A DNA stretch of 64,000 bases from Geosiphon pyriformis (taxonomy: Eukaryota; Glomeromycota; Glomeromycetes; Archaeosporales; Geosiphonaceae): positions 62,001-126,000 of the forward strand of contig JAAOMT010000543.1 of NCBI GenBank assembly GCA_016748015.1, read 5' to 3'. The translations under genes were made by a program, and so were the position numbers. Under the pieces are notes generated by a model. The model saw nothing but the letters and a program-made list of their open reading frames with translations. It made no database searches and was not told the origin of the DNA. Position 1 is the stretch's first letter, and the number at the start of each line of letters is the position of its first letter. Of this stretch, positions 24,201 to 37,331 are shown piece after piece.

Positions 24201-27004
24201 AATTTATTATGTTAATTTTTTAATGAATTCAAATCTTTAAATTTTTTTGGCTATTGAACTCAATTTTTTTTTTGTATTTATTATAGTAAGCTTTAATATC
24301 TTAATTAATAATAATAAAAATAGCTTGGGCTATTTTTTTTTAACTTAATTTTACAACATAAAAATAATATTTTCAGTATATATAGTATTAATAATTTTAT
24401 TTTTATATTACTTTTTTTCTTATTAAACTAAATTTTTGAATACAATTTGTATTATAATACAGATAAAAATTTCTAAAGCTATTCTTTAATCTATTTTAAA
24501 AAAAGTATAAAGTGTTAAAATTAATAAAAATTGCTCTAAATATCTTAATTAAACTTAGCATTTTTTTAATAAGTATTAATATTTGATAATAATTTAAAAA
24601 TTTTATAATTTAATAAGTAATTTTATAATTATAACTTTATTTTTATATTTATTAATATTTATTTAAATTATTAAATTTTTTTTTATTAACTTTAATTTTA
24701 AATTTTTTTTATTGTATAAGCAATATTTAAGTTTTTATAATGTTTTATTAAATATAATTTTTATTGAAATTTTTTGGATTTAATTAGTGATAAAAATTAT
24801 ATATTAATATAATTTATTATATTTTACTTTTTTTATTATTATTAAGCTTTAACAAATATAGTTTAATTATTATTTAAAAAGTAAAAACAAACTAAATATT
24901 CTAGTACTAAATATAGTTTATGTATTTCTATATATAACTAGTTATTTAAGCCAGTTTAAACAATATAATATTATTAATAATCAATTTAACCAGTTATTTA
25001 ATTGTTTTTAAAACATAAGTTTTAATATTAATAGATTTATATTCTTATAATAAAATTAAATTAGAAAACATATTATTATTAATTATATACAAATTTATAT
25101 AAGAACCAAATATATTAATATTTTTATAGCCACACTCAATTTTTAAAACAACTATTTTCTATTCCAACTTATTTACTACTTTGCTAAATATACTTATATA
25201 TATCAAAATCTTATTAATTTTAAGACTAAATACACTACTTAAAACTAAATTTCTATTAATCAACTGTTTAAACACAGCAATTAGATAATTAATTGGCTTA
25301 ATAATAGATTTGACCAATACAAAAGCTTGGCCAAATCAGATTTTAAAGAGATTAATTAAAAAAACTATAAAGTTATTAATTACAATATTAACAAAAAAAA
25401 CAAAACCAATCAGAGAATTAAAATTTAAAAAAGACATAAAAATAGTAGTTTTAACATAAAAGTCTTAAAAGTTTTAAAAAAAATAAAACCACTTTATAAT
25501 TAAAAACCAAATAATTCAAGTCTTAACATTTAAAACAACATTGGTATTCAGAAGTTTTTTACTAGATATAATACTTTTTTAAAGTACCAATTTTAATAAT
25601 AGCAGCATTTAAATTATTTTGTAAGCCAAATATAACCAAAACAAACTAAAAACAACACTAAAATTAGATAAATAAAAAATAAAACAAGTTTAACTACTAA
25701 CTTGAAAAATCATATTATTAATTTTAAAAACAGTATAATTAAAAAAAAAATAATTAACTTGGTCTTAAACTTATTATAAAACAGAAATAGTTTTATTCTA
25801 ATTTATCAAAAAAAATTCTAATATTATTTTTATTTAATAAAGCTAATTAAAAATTCAAAGTAGATATAGCAGTATCTAAATTTTTAAAGTAAACAATTAT
25901 ATATTGCTAAATACCAATAAGTTTTAATACAATATAAATAACTTTTTTAATATATATCAAGTACTATTTTAATATTTGTGACAAACATACTTAAAAGCAT
26001 ATTATATAATATAATAGTAATAAAAAAAATCAGACTTAGAAATTACCAAAAATTTGGCAATCTTAAAAATAACCAGATAAATTAAGCTTTTAAGCTCAAT
26101 TAAAAATACAGTTTTTAAAGACTATTGAGAAGTAAACTCTATACAAAAAAACTTTATATTGTTTTTACAACTGATTTAACATTCAAAAAACCATATACAG
26201 AGTGAAAAACAGTCTTAATATAAGCCAATTTAATCTTAAAAATTGTACTAAGTATTAAAATAAAAACCACTTACTTAGCAAATTTTTGATAACTAGTAAT
26301 AATTTTTTAAGTAATATTAATAACAGTACTAAAAACCAGGAAAAATAATTCAATTTTTATTTAATCAGTTCAGTTTTTAAGAACAAGTAATCTAATAAAA
26401 GATCTTTGTTTTGTTTTAAAACTAACAAAAATATGCTAGAAAATACTATTTTTAACAATACAATTGATGATTAATTTTGGCCTATTTTAAACAATATACT
26501 AATAAAAATTTTATTTAAGATTTTATCTGAAACTACAAAAAAATTCAGTATAACAATAGTAAAAACAAGTAATTGCTTTTATTTTTTAAAATTCTTAGTT
26601 TTTTTAATCATTTTTAAAAAAATAATACTAATAATATCAAATATAATAACAATAATTAGAAAAACCAACTTATTAATTGGCTTATTATTCAAAACTTTTA
26701 GTTTTTTAATAAAAGTAAAGGCAATATTGAGACTAATTCAAATATGTTTTTTTAAGAGAATTTTAATTGGTAAAAAATCAGTTAAAAATAAGAAAAATGC
26801 TTTAGTGATTATTAAAAACAGCTTTTTACTATTATTACTTAGAAAAAAGCTTTTAAAACATTCTGTTTAGTAGTTTTTACAACAGAAAAAACTTTTTTAG
26901 TTGAAATTTTATTAAATATCTTAAAAAAAAATCAGTACAGCTTTTTTATTTTTTATTATAATTATAGTCATAAAATTAAGAAAACAAAAAGCATTTTTTT
27001 TTAT
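24201..27004. other. AT-rich sequence, probably more decayed retroelement
   Basis: No supported open frame. A stretch at about 24905-24960 resembles the reverse complement of the LINE 3' UTR described below (a TTTCTATATATAACTAGTTATTTAA-like phrase), so another LINE tail may start there, but the adjoining sequence does not align convincingly. Apart from that I see nothing I can name. Confidence 0.45.
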
Positions 27005-27575
27005 AATTTTACAAATGAGACCCAAATACTACCTAGTACAATATATTAAACTAAATAAACTAAATAATCTAAACTAAGCACAAATCATGTATTTTCTACA
27101 TGTAACCAGCTACTTAAATCAATTAAAGCAACATTATAAATCTATCTTAACAGAAACCATATAGTCAATACTAAAAAAAAACTACAAAGTCTATAAGAAC
27201 CAAAACTGATGCTATGTGTTTTTATAATTCCAAGCAACTTAATAATACTATCAAAAAGCAAAGACAAAAAACTATAGATCTTAAAAGGCATAAATCTATT
27301 ATGTGTAATTAAACTTTTTTTCTCTATTAATACTTTATACTTAATTTTAACTAACTATACATCAATCTAATAAGCCATTGCCAAACTTTGTACCAACTTA
27401 ATAATTTTTTTGCTAATAGTTTTGGCACAGCCAAAAACAAAACAGCTTCCAAATACTATTTTCTAAACACAAGATTTTTGTACAATACAATATATATGGT
27501 ATTATCGAAAACACACAAGAAAAGCAATTATAAAATACAAGATAACAACAAATTTAAGCCTGAAATTAACCTTCA

Positions 27576-27800
27576 CTAGACTAAATGTAAATTAAGTAAT
27601 TTTTTGCAAACACTAGAGTCTATTATATATGTAAAAAAATGATCAAAAAGCTTAATCTCTCCATATTGTAAACACAATACACTAGAATATTTTTTATTAT
27701 ATAAGTGTTTTTGAACAACAATTAGTAAATAATGATATAAAACTTTTATAAAGTATGAACACAAACCAGTAATAAATCTACTTATAAAACTAGATGTCAT
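27576..27800 (-). pseudogene. LINE C C-terminal zinc-motif remnant
   Basis: FISRFITGLCSYFIKVLYHY and VLCLQYGEIKLFDHFFTYI align to the LINE B segment ending CLFCGDIEVSDHIFSC. Two of the Cys ligands are lost here, one to Tyr. Confidence 0.75.
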
Positions 27801-28088
27801 ATGTAAGTTAATATATTAAATTAATAAAGTCTAAATCCAATGTATATCTCTAATCATGTTTTTACAAACAACACTAAAACCAGACCCAACTTTTTAACAA
27901 GCATAATAAACAGCCCTAAACATATTATAAATAAAATAATAAACATTTTTAAACACTACTACTTTATCAGCTTTGATGTATTTCTCCTTAACAAAAACAA
28001 AAAGCAACAAATTTGAACATAAAGCTAAATTGGTTAATAAATTAACATATTTATTGTTCAAAATACACAAATAATTTTTAATCTTGAT

Positions 28089-28301
28089 TTAAAAAAAAGC
28101 AAACATCTTGTTTTTAATAGAGTTTATAAGACTACATTTCTTAAGCCAATAGCAATTATTAAATAAAGTTATACTCAATTTTGTAATACATATATCTAAA
28201 GTGACTTGACAATCTGAATACATTATGATATTACTAAAAACCAAAATACACTTTAAGATCAAAGCAATTGCCTGTAATTCTGCCATTATAGAAAACACCA
28301 A
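28089..28301 (-). pseudogene. LINE C RNase H remnant
   Basis: MAELQAIALILKCI keeps the catalytic Glu, and YSDCQVTLDIC matches FSDSQTALDTC with its Asp. The first Asp (YTDGS in LINE A) and the last acidic region lie outside this open piece, beyond stops. Confidence 0.8.
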
Positions 28302-29079
28302 ACCACCAATTTTAACATTAATACTTAAATTCAGATTAGCAAAAAATACAGCTGCACTATATCTTATCTTATATGTACTCAGTTTTTTAAAAATTTATCT
28401 GTGTAAATATTAATAATATCCAAATTAGAATCAAAAAAACATCATCTTACTATGAAAAAATTACTGGAACCAAAAATATTTAAAAGCTGAAATTTGTTAA
28501 CAAATGACTAAACAGCAAAATAAAAAGTAGAATTAACTAAGTAATTACATGTCAACTTAAACCAAACAAGAACTGGGCCTTTAAGATTGAGCTTTTTTCA
28601 ACAGCAAAAACTTTTTTAATCAAAAATCAATATTTTTTTATTATATAATTGTTTAACAAAAGTAATACTAAATCTTTTAAATGAGTAAGAAACATTATAA
28701 AATATTGTATTCTCCAAAATAAATAACATAAAAGTGCTACCAGAAAATTGTTAACTGAATTGATCTTTAATTTCACAAAATTTTGCAAAAAATAAATGAA
28801 TAACTAACTCAAAATTTGCGAATTTAAAGATCTATAATTAAACAAACAACCAAAAACTCTATTAATATTTAAAAAACTTAGCATAAAAGTCGATTTACTT
28901 TCTGCTTATACTTGCTCAAATGATTTTAAGCCATATAAAGATGGATGATAAAAAGTCTTATTAGAAAAATTTTTTGACAAGTCAGCTTTCATCCTTAAAT
29001 TTTTTTTAATCAGCATATTTTATTTGTTGTACACATTTTTAGAGACAAAACTAAACTAGATTTTGTAGCCAACAATAAG

Positions 29080-29379
29080 TTAAAGCACAGTTAAAATCAA
29101 ATAAAGAAACTGTTTGTTTAAAATAGTTTTTTTTAAGATCATATTAACAAAAAACCTGATATTTAAATAAGTCTTTTTCAAATTAAGCTTGAATAAATCT
29201 TCAGAAAACAAAAAAATACCAAAATATTTATGAAATTCTCTATTTTGTACTATAGATATTAGCAGACTACATATTAATAATAATGCATTCCTAATTCTTT
29301 GGTTGATAAAAATGGCTACTATTTTATTATTGTTAATAAAAATGTTATTAATTTTAAAAAACTCACTTGTAATATCCAA
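29080..29379 (-). pseudogene. LINE C reverse transcriptase C-terminal remnant
   Basis: ITSEFFKINNIFINNNKIVA aligns to ASDFFCLNDISINNDKTVV of LINE B, and FHKYFGIFLFSEDLFKLNL to the HHYLGIFLFSEGFSKLSL segment. This lies just after the catalytic FxDD box. Confidence 0.8.
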
Positions 29380-31180
29380 AATATATTAAATGGTAGCTTA
29401 ATTACTTCTTACTTAAATTGTATTATTAATAAAAACACCAGTTATTAGATACAAAATCAACTTATTTTGGTTTTTTATTCTTCCAATTTTAGTTACAAAT
29501 TTAGTATCAATATGATAATTACACAAGCTTTTATGTTTCTTGATTTTACACAGAAAAAAATCATAAAAAATTCTTTAGAGCAGAAAGAAAAAAATCTTAT
29601 CTTAATCCAAACTATTATGTACTTGGTATTTATTTGTTAACTTATAATTAATCATAATTTGATTAATTCTACTATTGTGAATACTACCAAAAAATCGAAT
29701 AAATTATTTACACATTTTAATTCAAACTAAACTATTTTTCAAATAATGCTAACCAACAGAGTTAGAGACTTTTTACATGTTTTGTAAAACCAGCTAAAGT
29801 TGACAATTTTTTTTTAAAGTGTCTTTAATTACTGAGCCAACTGCAAAAATAAAAAATTAATTAGTAGTGTTTTTTAATACAGAAAATTTGTTATCATAAA
29901 ACACATTGAATCTATTATAGACTAAAAAAATTCTATTAGAAATATTTTGAAAAGTATTTTACAAGCAGTTTCAATTAAGACAATCAGTTTGGTATTGGTT
30001 AAAATATTCTCTTACTTATAAGATTTAAGAATTATTAACACCCAAGCTTTCTTCTATAGTTAAGGTACAGATTCACATACCAAATAAAAATTCAAAAAAT
30101 CCAAAAGCATAACAAGAACTGAATTATCACAATATTTTCAAAACTTATTTGTAATACTAGACAAATCAACAGTCTTTTTATTAAACAGATTTTTAATTAT
30201 ATATATTAAATTATTATAATTAATAACACTTATAAAATTAGAAAAAGCAGCATTATTAACATAATTCAATAACAAATATTGATAATACCACAGATTAGAA
30301 ATACTATTTAACACCAATTTCTTTTTTGTTCAATCTTTTATAATTGTATTAATCTTAGATTTAATCTTACCAAGATCCAAAACTAATTTATTATTAACAA
30401 CCAAATAATTTAATACAATTTTTCGAAAAGAATGCTCCAATACACTTCTAATTATATAACTCTTATTGATAGTAAAGCTTTTCATCTATTTGTCAATAAC
30501 AAATCTGATAAATAATTCTTCAGTCCTTAAAGATTCAACAAATTTGGAGATACAATATGATTTCTTAACTTTAAAACAAAAAGATCTTATATAATTAAAA
30601 TTAAAACTAGAGTCTAACAAAACTTGAATACTTGAAGCATTGTTATTGTTCAAAGACATCTAATGGTTTATTAAAAAATTAAGTTCATTATTAGTCTTAT
30701 TATGTAAAAATTTGGCAATTTTTAACATCAGCAATTCTAATTTATGAAACCTAAAAGATTTTTTAGTCAAAACATCATTAAAATTTTTAAACTATTTTTT
30801 TTTGAACACTTCATTGGCTGATAAACTCATTATTTTATAAATAATATTTTATATTATATTCATATCTAAAAAATTCTTAAATATAGCAAACTTATTAGAA
30901 TATATAGCAGCATTGGCCATCATAATATTCTTGAATTTGTTTTATTTTGTGTTATTAATATTCTTAAAATTAAACTTTTAATGATTTCTATTTGCTAATT
31001 TATAAAAAAATTTTGATTGTATATTCAACAAACTATCCAAACTTACAAAAATAAAGACCACTTAATAATTAGTGTCAAAGTGCCCTTTAATATTCAAAAC
31101 ATTATAATCTATTACTGCATTAATCAAATTTAAGAAAACAAATATAAAATCAATTGTTTTTTAGCACTCTTAAAATTATT

Positions 31181-31411
31181 TTATGTTAAGAATTTTACAA
31201 CCAAGCTTTCCACCAAAAAATTAACCAGTCTTAGATCAAGACATTTTTTAAAACTATCATACTTATAAAAATTATTCTTATTGAAATCACCTTCCAAAAT
31301 CATAAATGAAGTCTTGTTTACAGTCTTAGCAATTAGTAAATTAATTTTCCCAGCACACAGCTCCAAAATCAACATAAAAAGTTTATTCTTAAAAAACAGT
31401 TTAATAGACAA
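31181..31411 (-). pseudogene. LINE C endonuclease (EEP) remnant
   Basis: SIKLFFKNKLFMLILELCAG, INLLIAKTVNKTSFMILEGD and FNKN correspond to the apurinic-type endonuclease of LINE A/B (SIKLLFKNKLS..ILGLYAG, VILGGNFNE). The catalytic-loop Asp of GDFN is retained here. The flanks are interrupted by stops. Confidence 0.8.
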
Positions 31412-32028
31412 AATCTTACTAACAACTTCTAAAATCTTGTATAAATATTTGCTAAACCAATATTTATAATAACTACAACATCAAAACCCAAATAATAAGA
31501 CTTTAAACCAAAAGTGAATATTCAAACACCATCAAACTTATTTATAATTTATAGACAACTCTTTTTTTTCAATTTTGTTTTAATAACAATAAAAATTAAA
31601 TTGTTTATTTTTTTATGTTAATAAATAATATTTACCTGTTTTACAAGATTGTTTATACCCTTAACATAACATATAGCAATTTTTCAGATCAAATCAATTA
31701 TTGTTAAGAAAAAACGTTTAAAACCAAAACTTATTATTTACTTTGGGCAACAAACTTATAATTATATCTAATAAATTGTTTATTTTAACTTCAAACTTTT
31801 TAATAATCAATTGGTTCAAAGACTCTGTCTTTGTTACAGTCTTGTTACTAGTAATTACACTTGAACTTTTACTTATTACTATATCCATCTCTTAATTCTG
31901 TAATGAAGAAGTCACTAATAGCTAACATTTAAAGCTAAACTGAAAAACTGTTGGCCCAAATGTATTCAATTTTTTAGTTAGCTTTTCAATTTGCTTTATG
32001 AAATCAGCAAAACTGTGTTCAAGTGTAG

Positions 32029-32951
32029 TGTTATAAGTAATTATTTAAAGTGTTGATACAAATAACAAACCCATAACTTGATGTTTAATAGCTATTAATT
32101 ATGATAATTTCTGAAGATTTTTATGATTTGAAGGTTTTGGTTGAGTTTTTTGTATAAAAGATAAAGATTCAAGTATTGTTTTAGTAACTTTCCAGAATGT
32201 TTATTTTGTTAATTTCTGTTTTCAGTGTGGTGACTGGTTTATTCTAGCAGTTGTGTCCTTTTGGTAAGCTATTCTTAATTTTATAAGTTTTTTATTCTTA
32301 TTTTATAAGTCTTTTATCAGGCTATTCTTAACATCAAATTATTCAGTACTTAATCTCTTAATTAATTAGTAAACAATAAAAAAAACAAAAGAGAATAAAA
32401 TAAAATAAAGAATTAGTATTCTGTCAATAGTCATAATCAAAAACTATTGGTTCAATATAATTAAGTATCAATAACTATCAACATAAAGTGTTGATAATAG
32501 GAAGATTGATTAATATTTTTTAATTAACAATAATAATATAAATTAAAAAGTAATAGATAATTTTATTGATATTGATTATTTTTACTTCAAGTTATAATAT
32601 TTTATCTTTTGAAAGAAAAGGTATTTAGAACAATTAATTATTTCTAACTTCTTGTTTGGGTTAATTTGGAAGTAAATTCTGTCTTTTTTGCTTCTAATAT
32701 TCTTGCTATATATACATATTTCTCATTATATGAGATCTCACACATTTATGAGCAATATGTTATAATTTCTCAAACAATACTCATATTGTTAAGCAATATG
32801 TCATAATTTTTTAAAAATGTTTCATATTGCTGAGCAATATGCTCTAATTTACTAACAATATGTTCACATGTTAATTACTATTCTTTTATTAGTCTATTTT
32901 TTCTATTTGTTTTTTCTACTACTTTTTTTGTACTCTTTTTTATAAGTAATA
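32029..32951 (-). repeat. Gypsy-1 3' LTR
   Basis: Starts TGTTATAAGTAATTATTT and ends GTACTCTTTTTTATAAGTAATA; the terminal CA has become TA. It aligns along its length to 43994-44932 with many transitions. It contains several CAATATG motifs between 32748 and 32870, including the palindrome CATATTGC-TGA-GCAATATG at 32823-32841. Confidence 0.88.
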
Positions 32952-32953
32952 TT

Positions 32954-32965
32954 ATCTCTTCTTTT
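32954..32965 (-). other. Polypurine tract of gypsy-1
   Basis: On the minus strand AAAAGAAGAGAT lies directly before the 3' LTR, the position of the plus-strand primer in LTR elements. Confidence 0.65.
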
Positions 32966-33486
32966 AATATTAAGCTTTGTTAAAATTTTTATTTAAATTA
33001 GGTCTATTACTTTTTTTTCTAATAATATTTGTTTAACTCTGGTTTTTATGTTTTTTATTTGTGAATTGTTTATTTTTTCTTACAGGTTAATGGTTATTGT
33101 TTCTATTTTTAAGTATAATAGTATTTCTGAGTAATTTTGAAATATAGTATGTAGTTAATATATTGTTTTAATATGTAGTATTGAATTTGTTTTTTTTCTA
33201 ATAAAGTTTTCAATGTGTTGTACTATCTTTTGATTAAATATTCTCTTAAATTTGTTAATATATAATTCATAAATATTCAGTTTTTGTCTTAACTAATAGT
33301 AATAGTATGATATTAGAAGTTGTTTTATTCATTGTTTCTAATTTTCTTTTGTTAGTTTTTTTGTTGGAACAATTATGAGTATTTTCCTAAAAGTATTCTT
33401 TACTTTTTTTATTATTTTATTAGACTCATGTTTTGTTTGTATCAGTGGTCATTAATATAATGTACTTTTACTTTTTTTTCTTTTTT

Positions 33487-33558
33487 GGTGTTTCAATAGC
33501 AAATTGTTTAGTGTTTTAATAGCAAACTGTTTGGTGTTTTAATAGCAAATTGTTTGGT
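33487..33558. repeat. 23-bp tandem repeat, about 3 units
   Basis: The phrase GTGTTTTAATAGCAAATTGTTTG recurs three times with one or two differences per unit. It lies between the integrase and the 3' LTR of gypsy-1, in a stretch (about 32966-34300) that shows no other feature. Confidence 0.8.
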
Positions 33559-34319
33559 GATTAATAATAATTTCTATATTTAATTGTTGTTGATTTATGG
33601 CTTGGAATAATTGCTAAGCCATTGTGTAAATATGGTCTGAGATTTTCATCTTTTATTGTTGTTTTTGTTGTATCTGCTAGATTTTTATATATTTTTTTGG
33701 TTAATTAATTTTGATGTATTTATGTTAATAATTATGATTGGTTCCAAATTTTATAGAATTTTATCTGGTTAAATTAGTATTTATTGTACTCTTAGTTAAG
33801 AAATATTATTGATAGATAATGATACTATATTGTAATATGATTTCAATCAATTTTTATATACTGTTTTAATCAAAATTTTATTGTCTTATCTTAATTTATA
33901 AGCTCTATTTCTTAAAATTTTTTCAATGTAAAATAATTTGTCCCATTTGCGATCAAATTTTCTATTTTATTGTTTTTTTGCTTTGGTACAATGTAAAAGT
34001 ACTTTGTTTTCAATCTTGAATTTAACTAATTTGTCTAATAATTAGTTATCATGCCATTTTTTTTGTTTTGTTTGTGACTTTTAAATGTTTTCAGCAGCTT
34101 TCTATTGTTTGTTTTTTAGAGTTTTTATTAAGTTATATGTTTTTTTAACAATGTTTCTTTGAAGTTGGCTTCTGTTATTAATTTAGTTAGATACATATTG
34201 ACTTTTATTTCAACTAGTAATATTGTTGTTTTACTATATATTAGTTTAAATAGTATTGCTTATATAGTATTTTGCTTTATTGTCTAATAAGTAAATAATA
34301 CTAATAATATAAACAAATT

Positions 34320-34800
34320 CTATTTATTCTGATTTTTTTGGATAATTTTGGCTATTGTTTCATATAATATTCTATTGAACTTTTCAACTAAGCCATTGGT
34401 TTGTAAATAATATAAAAATAATAATAATCTTTTGATTTCAAATTTTTGACTTAATTTTGTTAATATTCTGTTTATAAAATAAGTTTTTTGATCTAATAAC
34501 AATTTTTTTGAGCATCTGTGTTGGCAAATCAAATTTTGATGAACAAATTTGGCTACAAATTTTGCATATGTTTTTTGAATTGCTTTTGCTTTTGGTCATT
34601 TTGTGTATTTATTGCTTTTATTGGTTATTGTTAATGGTCTGACTAAGTTAATTCTAATTTGATTAAATAATTGTTCTACTTTAATTGGTCTTAATGATTT
34701 ACTGGATTTTGTTCCTCCTTTTTTTTGACAAGCATCACAATTTTGAATATATTAAATAATATCTGGATACATTGATAATCAATAGTATTTTTTTCTGGTT
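34320..34800 (-). pseudogene. Gypsy-1 integrase remnant
   Basis: Near 34790-34720 is the zinc-binding end, with IQNCDACQKKGG giving the CxxC pair (34728-34739). Next comes IKVEQLFNQIRINLVRPL, where the core-domain Asp of the usual GIDLVGPL is Asn. Then YYLQTNGLVEKFNRILYETI, the region around the catalytic Glu, ends at about 34330. The segment MICQHRCSKK to NQNK is open for 70 codons; elsewhere stops intervene. Confidence 0.85.
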
Positions 34801-34999
34801 TTTTTTATGATTGTTTCTTTATAAAAATGTTTTGCTGTTGAATTTAAGTGCATGTTAAACAGTATTGTTTTTTTCTTTGGTTCTGTAATTACTCTGAGTA
34901 GTTGATTTGAATTTTTTCTGTTTTTCTAATATAATATATTTTGGTGAGTAATAAAATATTTTAATTGTTGTTTTATGTTGTTTTGTTTTTTTTGAGATA

Positions 35000-35770
35000 A
35001 TTTCTTTTTAAACTGTTAAGTATTAATATAATGTTGAAATTGTTGATATTTTTGTGTATTTATCTTTTGTTATATTTTTGGGTTGAAATATTTAAATTTG
35101 TTTTATTTATAACAAGTCATTAGTATTTTTTTTTATAATATATGATATAATTAAATAATAAAAGTTCTATTTTTTATCTTATATGATAATTGTTTCCAAA
35201 TTTTTGCTTCTGAATTGATGTTAATTCTTTGTGATTAGTGTATATATTGAACTTTTAGCTTAAGTATTTTTTCTATTTGATAACAGCCCAATAAATAGCT
35301 AAGTATTCTAATACTAGTGTACTATAATTTTTTTTGGCTAAACTCAAACTTTGGCTGACATATGTCACTAGATGTTCTTATTCATTTAATTTTTTTTAAG
35401 ATAGCTTCCAATACTTGACCAGATGTATTGGTAATAATAATAAATAATTTGCTGTAATCTGAATAGATTAATACTAAAGCTTAAATAAGCTTTCTTTTTA
35501 GTATTTTAAACACTTCTTGTTAAGTTTTTGTTCATTTATATTTAACATTTTTTGCTTGAAGCTAGTAAAGTGGTTAAGCCAATTTGGAGAAGTTCTGGAT
35601 AAAATGTTAATAGTATCTAATAAATCCCAAAAATGCTCTTAATTCTGTCAAATTGGTTAGAACCAGAAAATTCTTGACTATTTTAATCTTGTTTGAATCT
35701 GTTTTAATGTTATTTTTATTTAAAACATGTTCCAAAAACTTAAGTTTAGTTTTTTCAAAGAAGTATTTGG
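35000..35770 (-). pseudogene. Gypsy-1 reverse transcriptase end and RNase H region (distal half)
   Basis: Directly at the edge of the LTR-only insertion, TKYFFEKTKLKFLEHVLNK and NNIKTDSNKIKIVKN are the YxDD-distal part of a gypsy RT. Downstream, sequence to about 35000 fits the RNase H region in position, with poor preservation. The other half of RT is at 38741-39420. Confidence 0.75.
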
Positions 35771-37190
35771 TGTTACCGAAAGATTTTCACATTTTTCAAT
35801 GCAAAAATTACAACACATACAATGAAAATTAACATCAAAATCATGCAAAAAAGGCCTACATTATCACACTTAATCAACAAAATCAGCCAGCAATCTGGAA
35901 ATAAATGATCAGTAATCAATCTAATTACAACAAAAAAATATGGCACAATCCAACAGTTTAACTAAGTTGGATATAAAGAAATCTTGGCAAATTAAAAAAC
36001 ACCAATGGAAATGAATGATTGATGCATGTAATCAGATAACAACAGGTTTTGTTATGCTCCAAAATTCTCATACACCCTTATTAGAACAATCTAACATTCC
36101 AGATCTGTGATCAATGGTTAAAAGTAGTTACCAAGAAATGTAATCAATTGATCTACTTCTGATTATGTTGATCATAATTACAATTGGTATCATTGATTTA
36201 CAATCAATGTTCTAGATCCAGCCATCTAAAATCTGATCATTTAAATTACTAGCTTTTGGATAAATAACAGGCCAAATAAGCTCATCATAAATTGATTAAT
36301 TAAATGTATATAAATAATTGATGTATTTTAAATAGTTATAATATAGTATGTAGATCTGATGTAATTTAGCTATATATACAGCTCCTTTGTTAGTTCAGAA
36401 AAGTATCAGTTCAATACTGAGCCAACTCTTTGCTATAGTTTTATAGTGAGCAGTTAGTTTTTTCCTCTACTTTTTACACTCTCTCTCCCCTTTCTATGCT
36501 CTAAATACTTGTCATTACAATCTCAAATATGTCTTCCCATATTTCTTATCATCATTTGGAATCATGTTGTTTATAATCTTTTACTTACTTGTTATCACCA
36601 TTTTAAGTTGTTCTATTACTTCCGATCTTTTAAATCATGTGTTATCATCATTTCACATTAAGTCTTGTTTCACCAAACAAGTTGTTAAATATAAAAATAA
36701 GTAATAAAGTATCATATTGTTAGAGAGTGGTCTCAACAATAAAAAGTTTAAGCAAAATCTATTTCAGTTATGTTTAACTTTTATAATTTCTTTTATAATT
36801 CCTATAACTTTGTTTTCAAAGTGGGCATTTAAACACCACACCCTTTTGACGACTAATTAAAAGAATTTTGGTTACATATTTCTTTGAGTAATTGGTTTCA
36901 CTCCTTGTTGCTGGTTGCACTTTTGATACATATAAAGAGATGTGACTTTTCTTTTCTCTTTTTCAAATACTTAAGACTGGTTCTTGCCCAAAAACAAATA
37001 ATAATGACAATACTTTCTTTTACTTTTAATGACCTTATTACGTACTTTTTTTGTTCTCCCACTTACTAAAATAGTCTATACACCCATGATATGCTAAAGT
37101 CAGTAGTATAATCATGGTAATGTGTGTTCCAGGTGAAAGTTATTGTTATTGCTAAGAAGTTACAAATCCTATAGCTTTCACTCAGTAACA
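35771..37190 (+). repeat. 5' LTR of the LTR-only element
   Basis: Begins TGTTACCGAAAGATTTTCAC and ends TTTCACTCAGTAACA. It contains TATATATA at 36371-36378, followed by a mixed-composition stretch with CTCTCTCTCCCC that could be the transcript start region, and AATAAA at 36703-36708 as a possible polyadenylation signal. Confidence 0.9.
36371..36378 (+). promoter_or_regulatory. TATA box in the LTR
   Basis: TATATATA followed about 10 bp later by CTCCTTTG and a less AT-rich leader. The same box is at 37932-37939 in the second LTR. Position inside the LTR, about 600 bp from its start, fits the U3/R border. Confidence 0.5.
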
Positions 37191-37331
37191 TATGGTGTCT
37201 TTTGTTGTCAGTATGGAGACAACTATGAATATTTAAATAACCTTTAGATATCTCAGAGGACTTTGATCTTCCCTAAAGAGGAAGAAAAATTTAACAATTT
37301 ATAGGAGCTCATTTTTCAAAGATGGAGAAAA
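37191..37331 (+). other. 141-bp interior of the LTR-only element
   Basis: Begins TATGGTGTCTTTTG, where a primer-binding site is expected; I cannot match it to a specific tRNA. Ends GATGGAGAAAA, a polypurine tract. No open frame. It seems to hold only the minimal priming signals. Confidence 0.6.

Larger units (their letters stand above)
27005..32022 (-). mobile_element. LINE C, 3' portion (endonuclease to 3' UTR), decayed
   Basis: On the minus strand this aligns in order to LINE A and LINE B: the end of ORF1 (32022-31650), the ORF2 endonuclease, reverse transcriptase, RNase H, C-terminal Zn motif, and a 3' UTR ending near 27005-27012. Its 5' continuation is at 44938-46560; the break at 32022 falls in the middle of ORF1 and coincides with the edge of a gypsy element. 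It is far more AT-rich than LINE A or B and full of stops, so it is an older copy. Confidence 0.85.

Noticed and set aside
24905-24960. Another LINE 3' UTR on the minus strand
   Set aside because: About 50 bp resemble the UTR, but the adjoining sequence does not align to the ORF2 C-terminus, so no element was called.
36884-37069. A 61-codon frame present in both LTRs (also 38445-38630)
   Set aside because: The two copies differ at seven residues although the LTRs are about 97% alike, so there is no sign of protein constraint; it is chance coding in a repeat.
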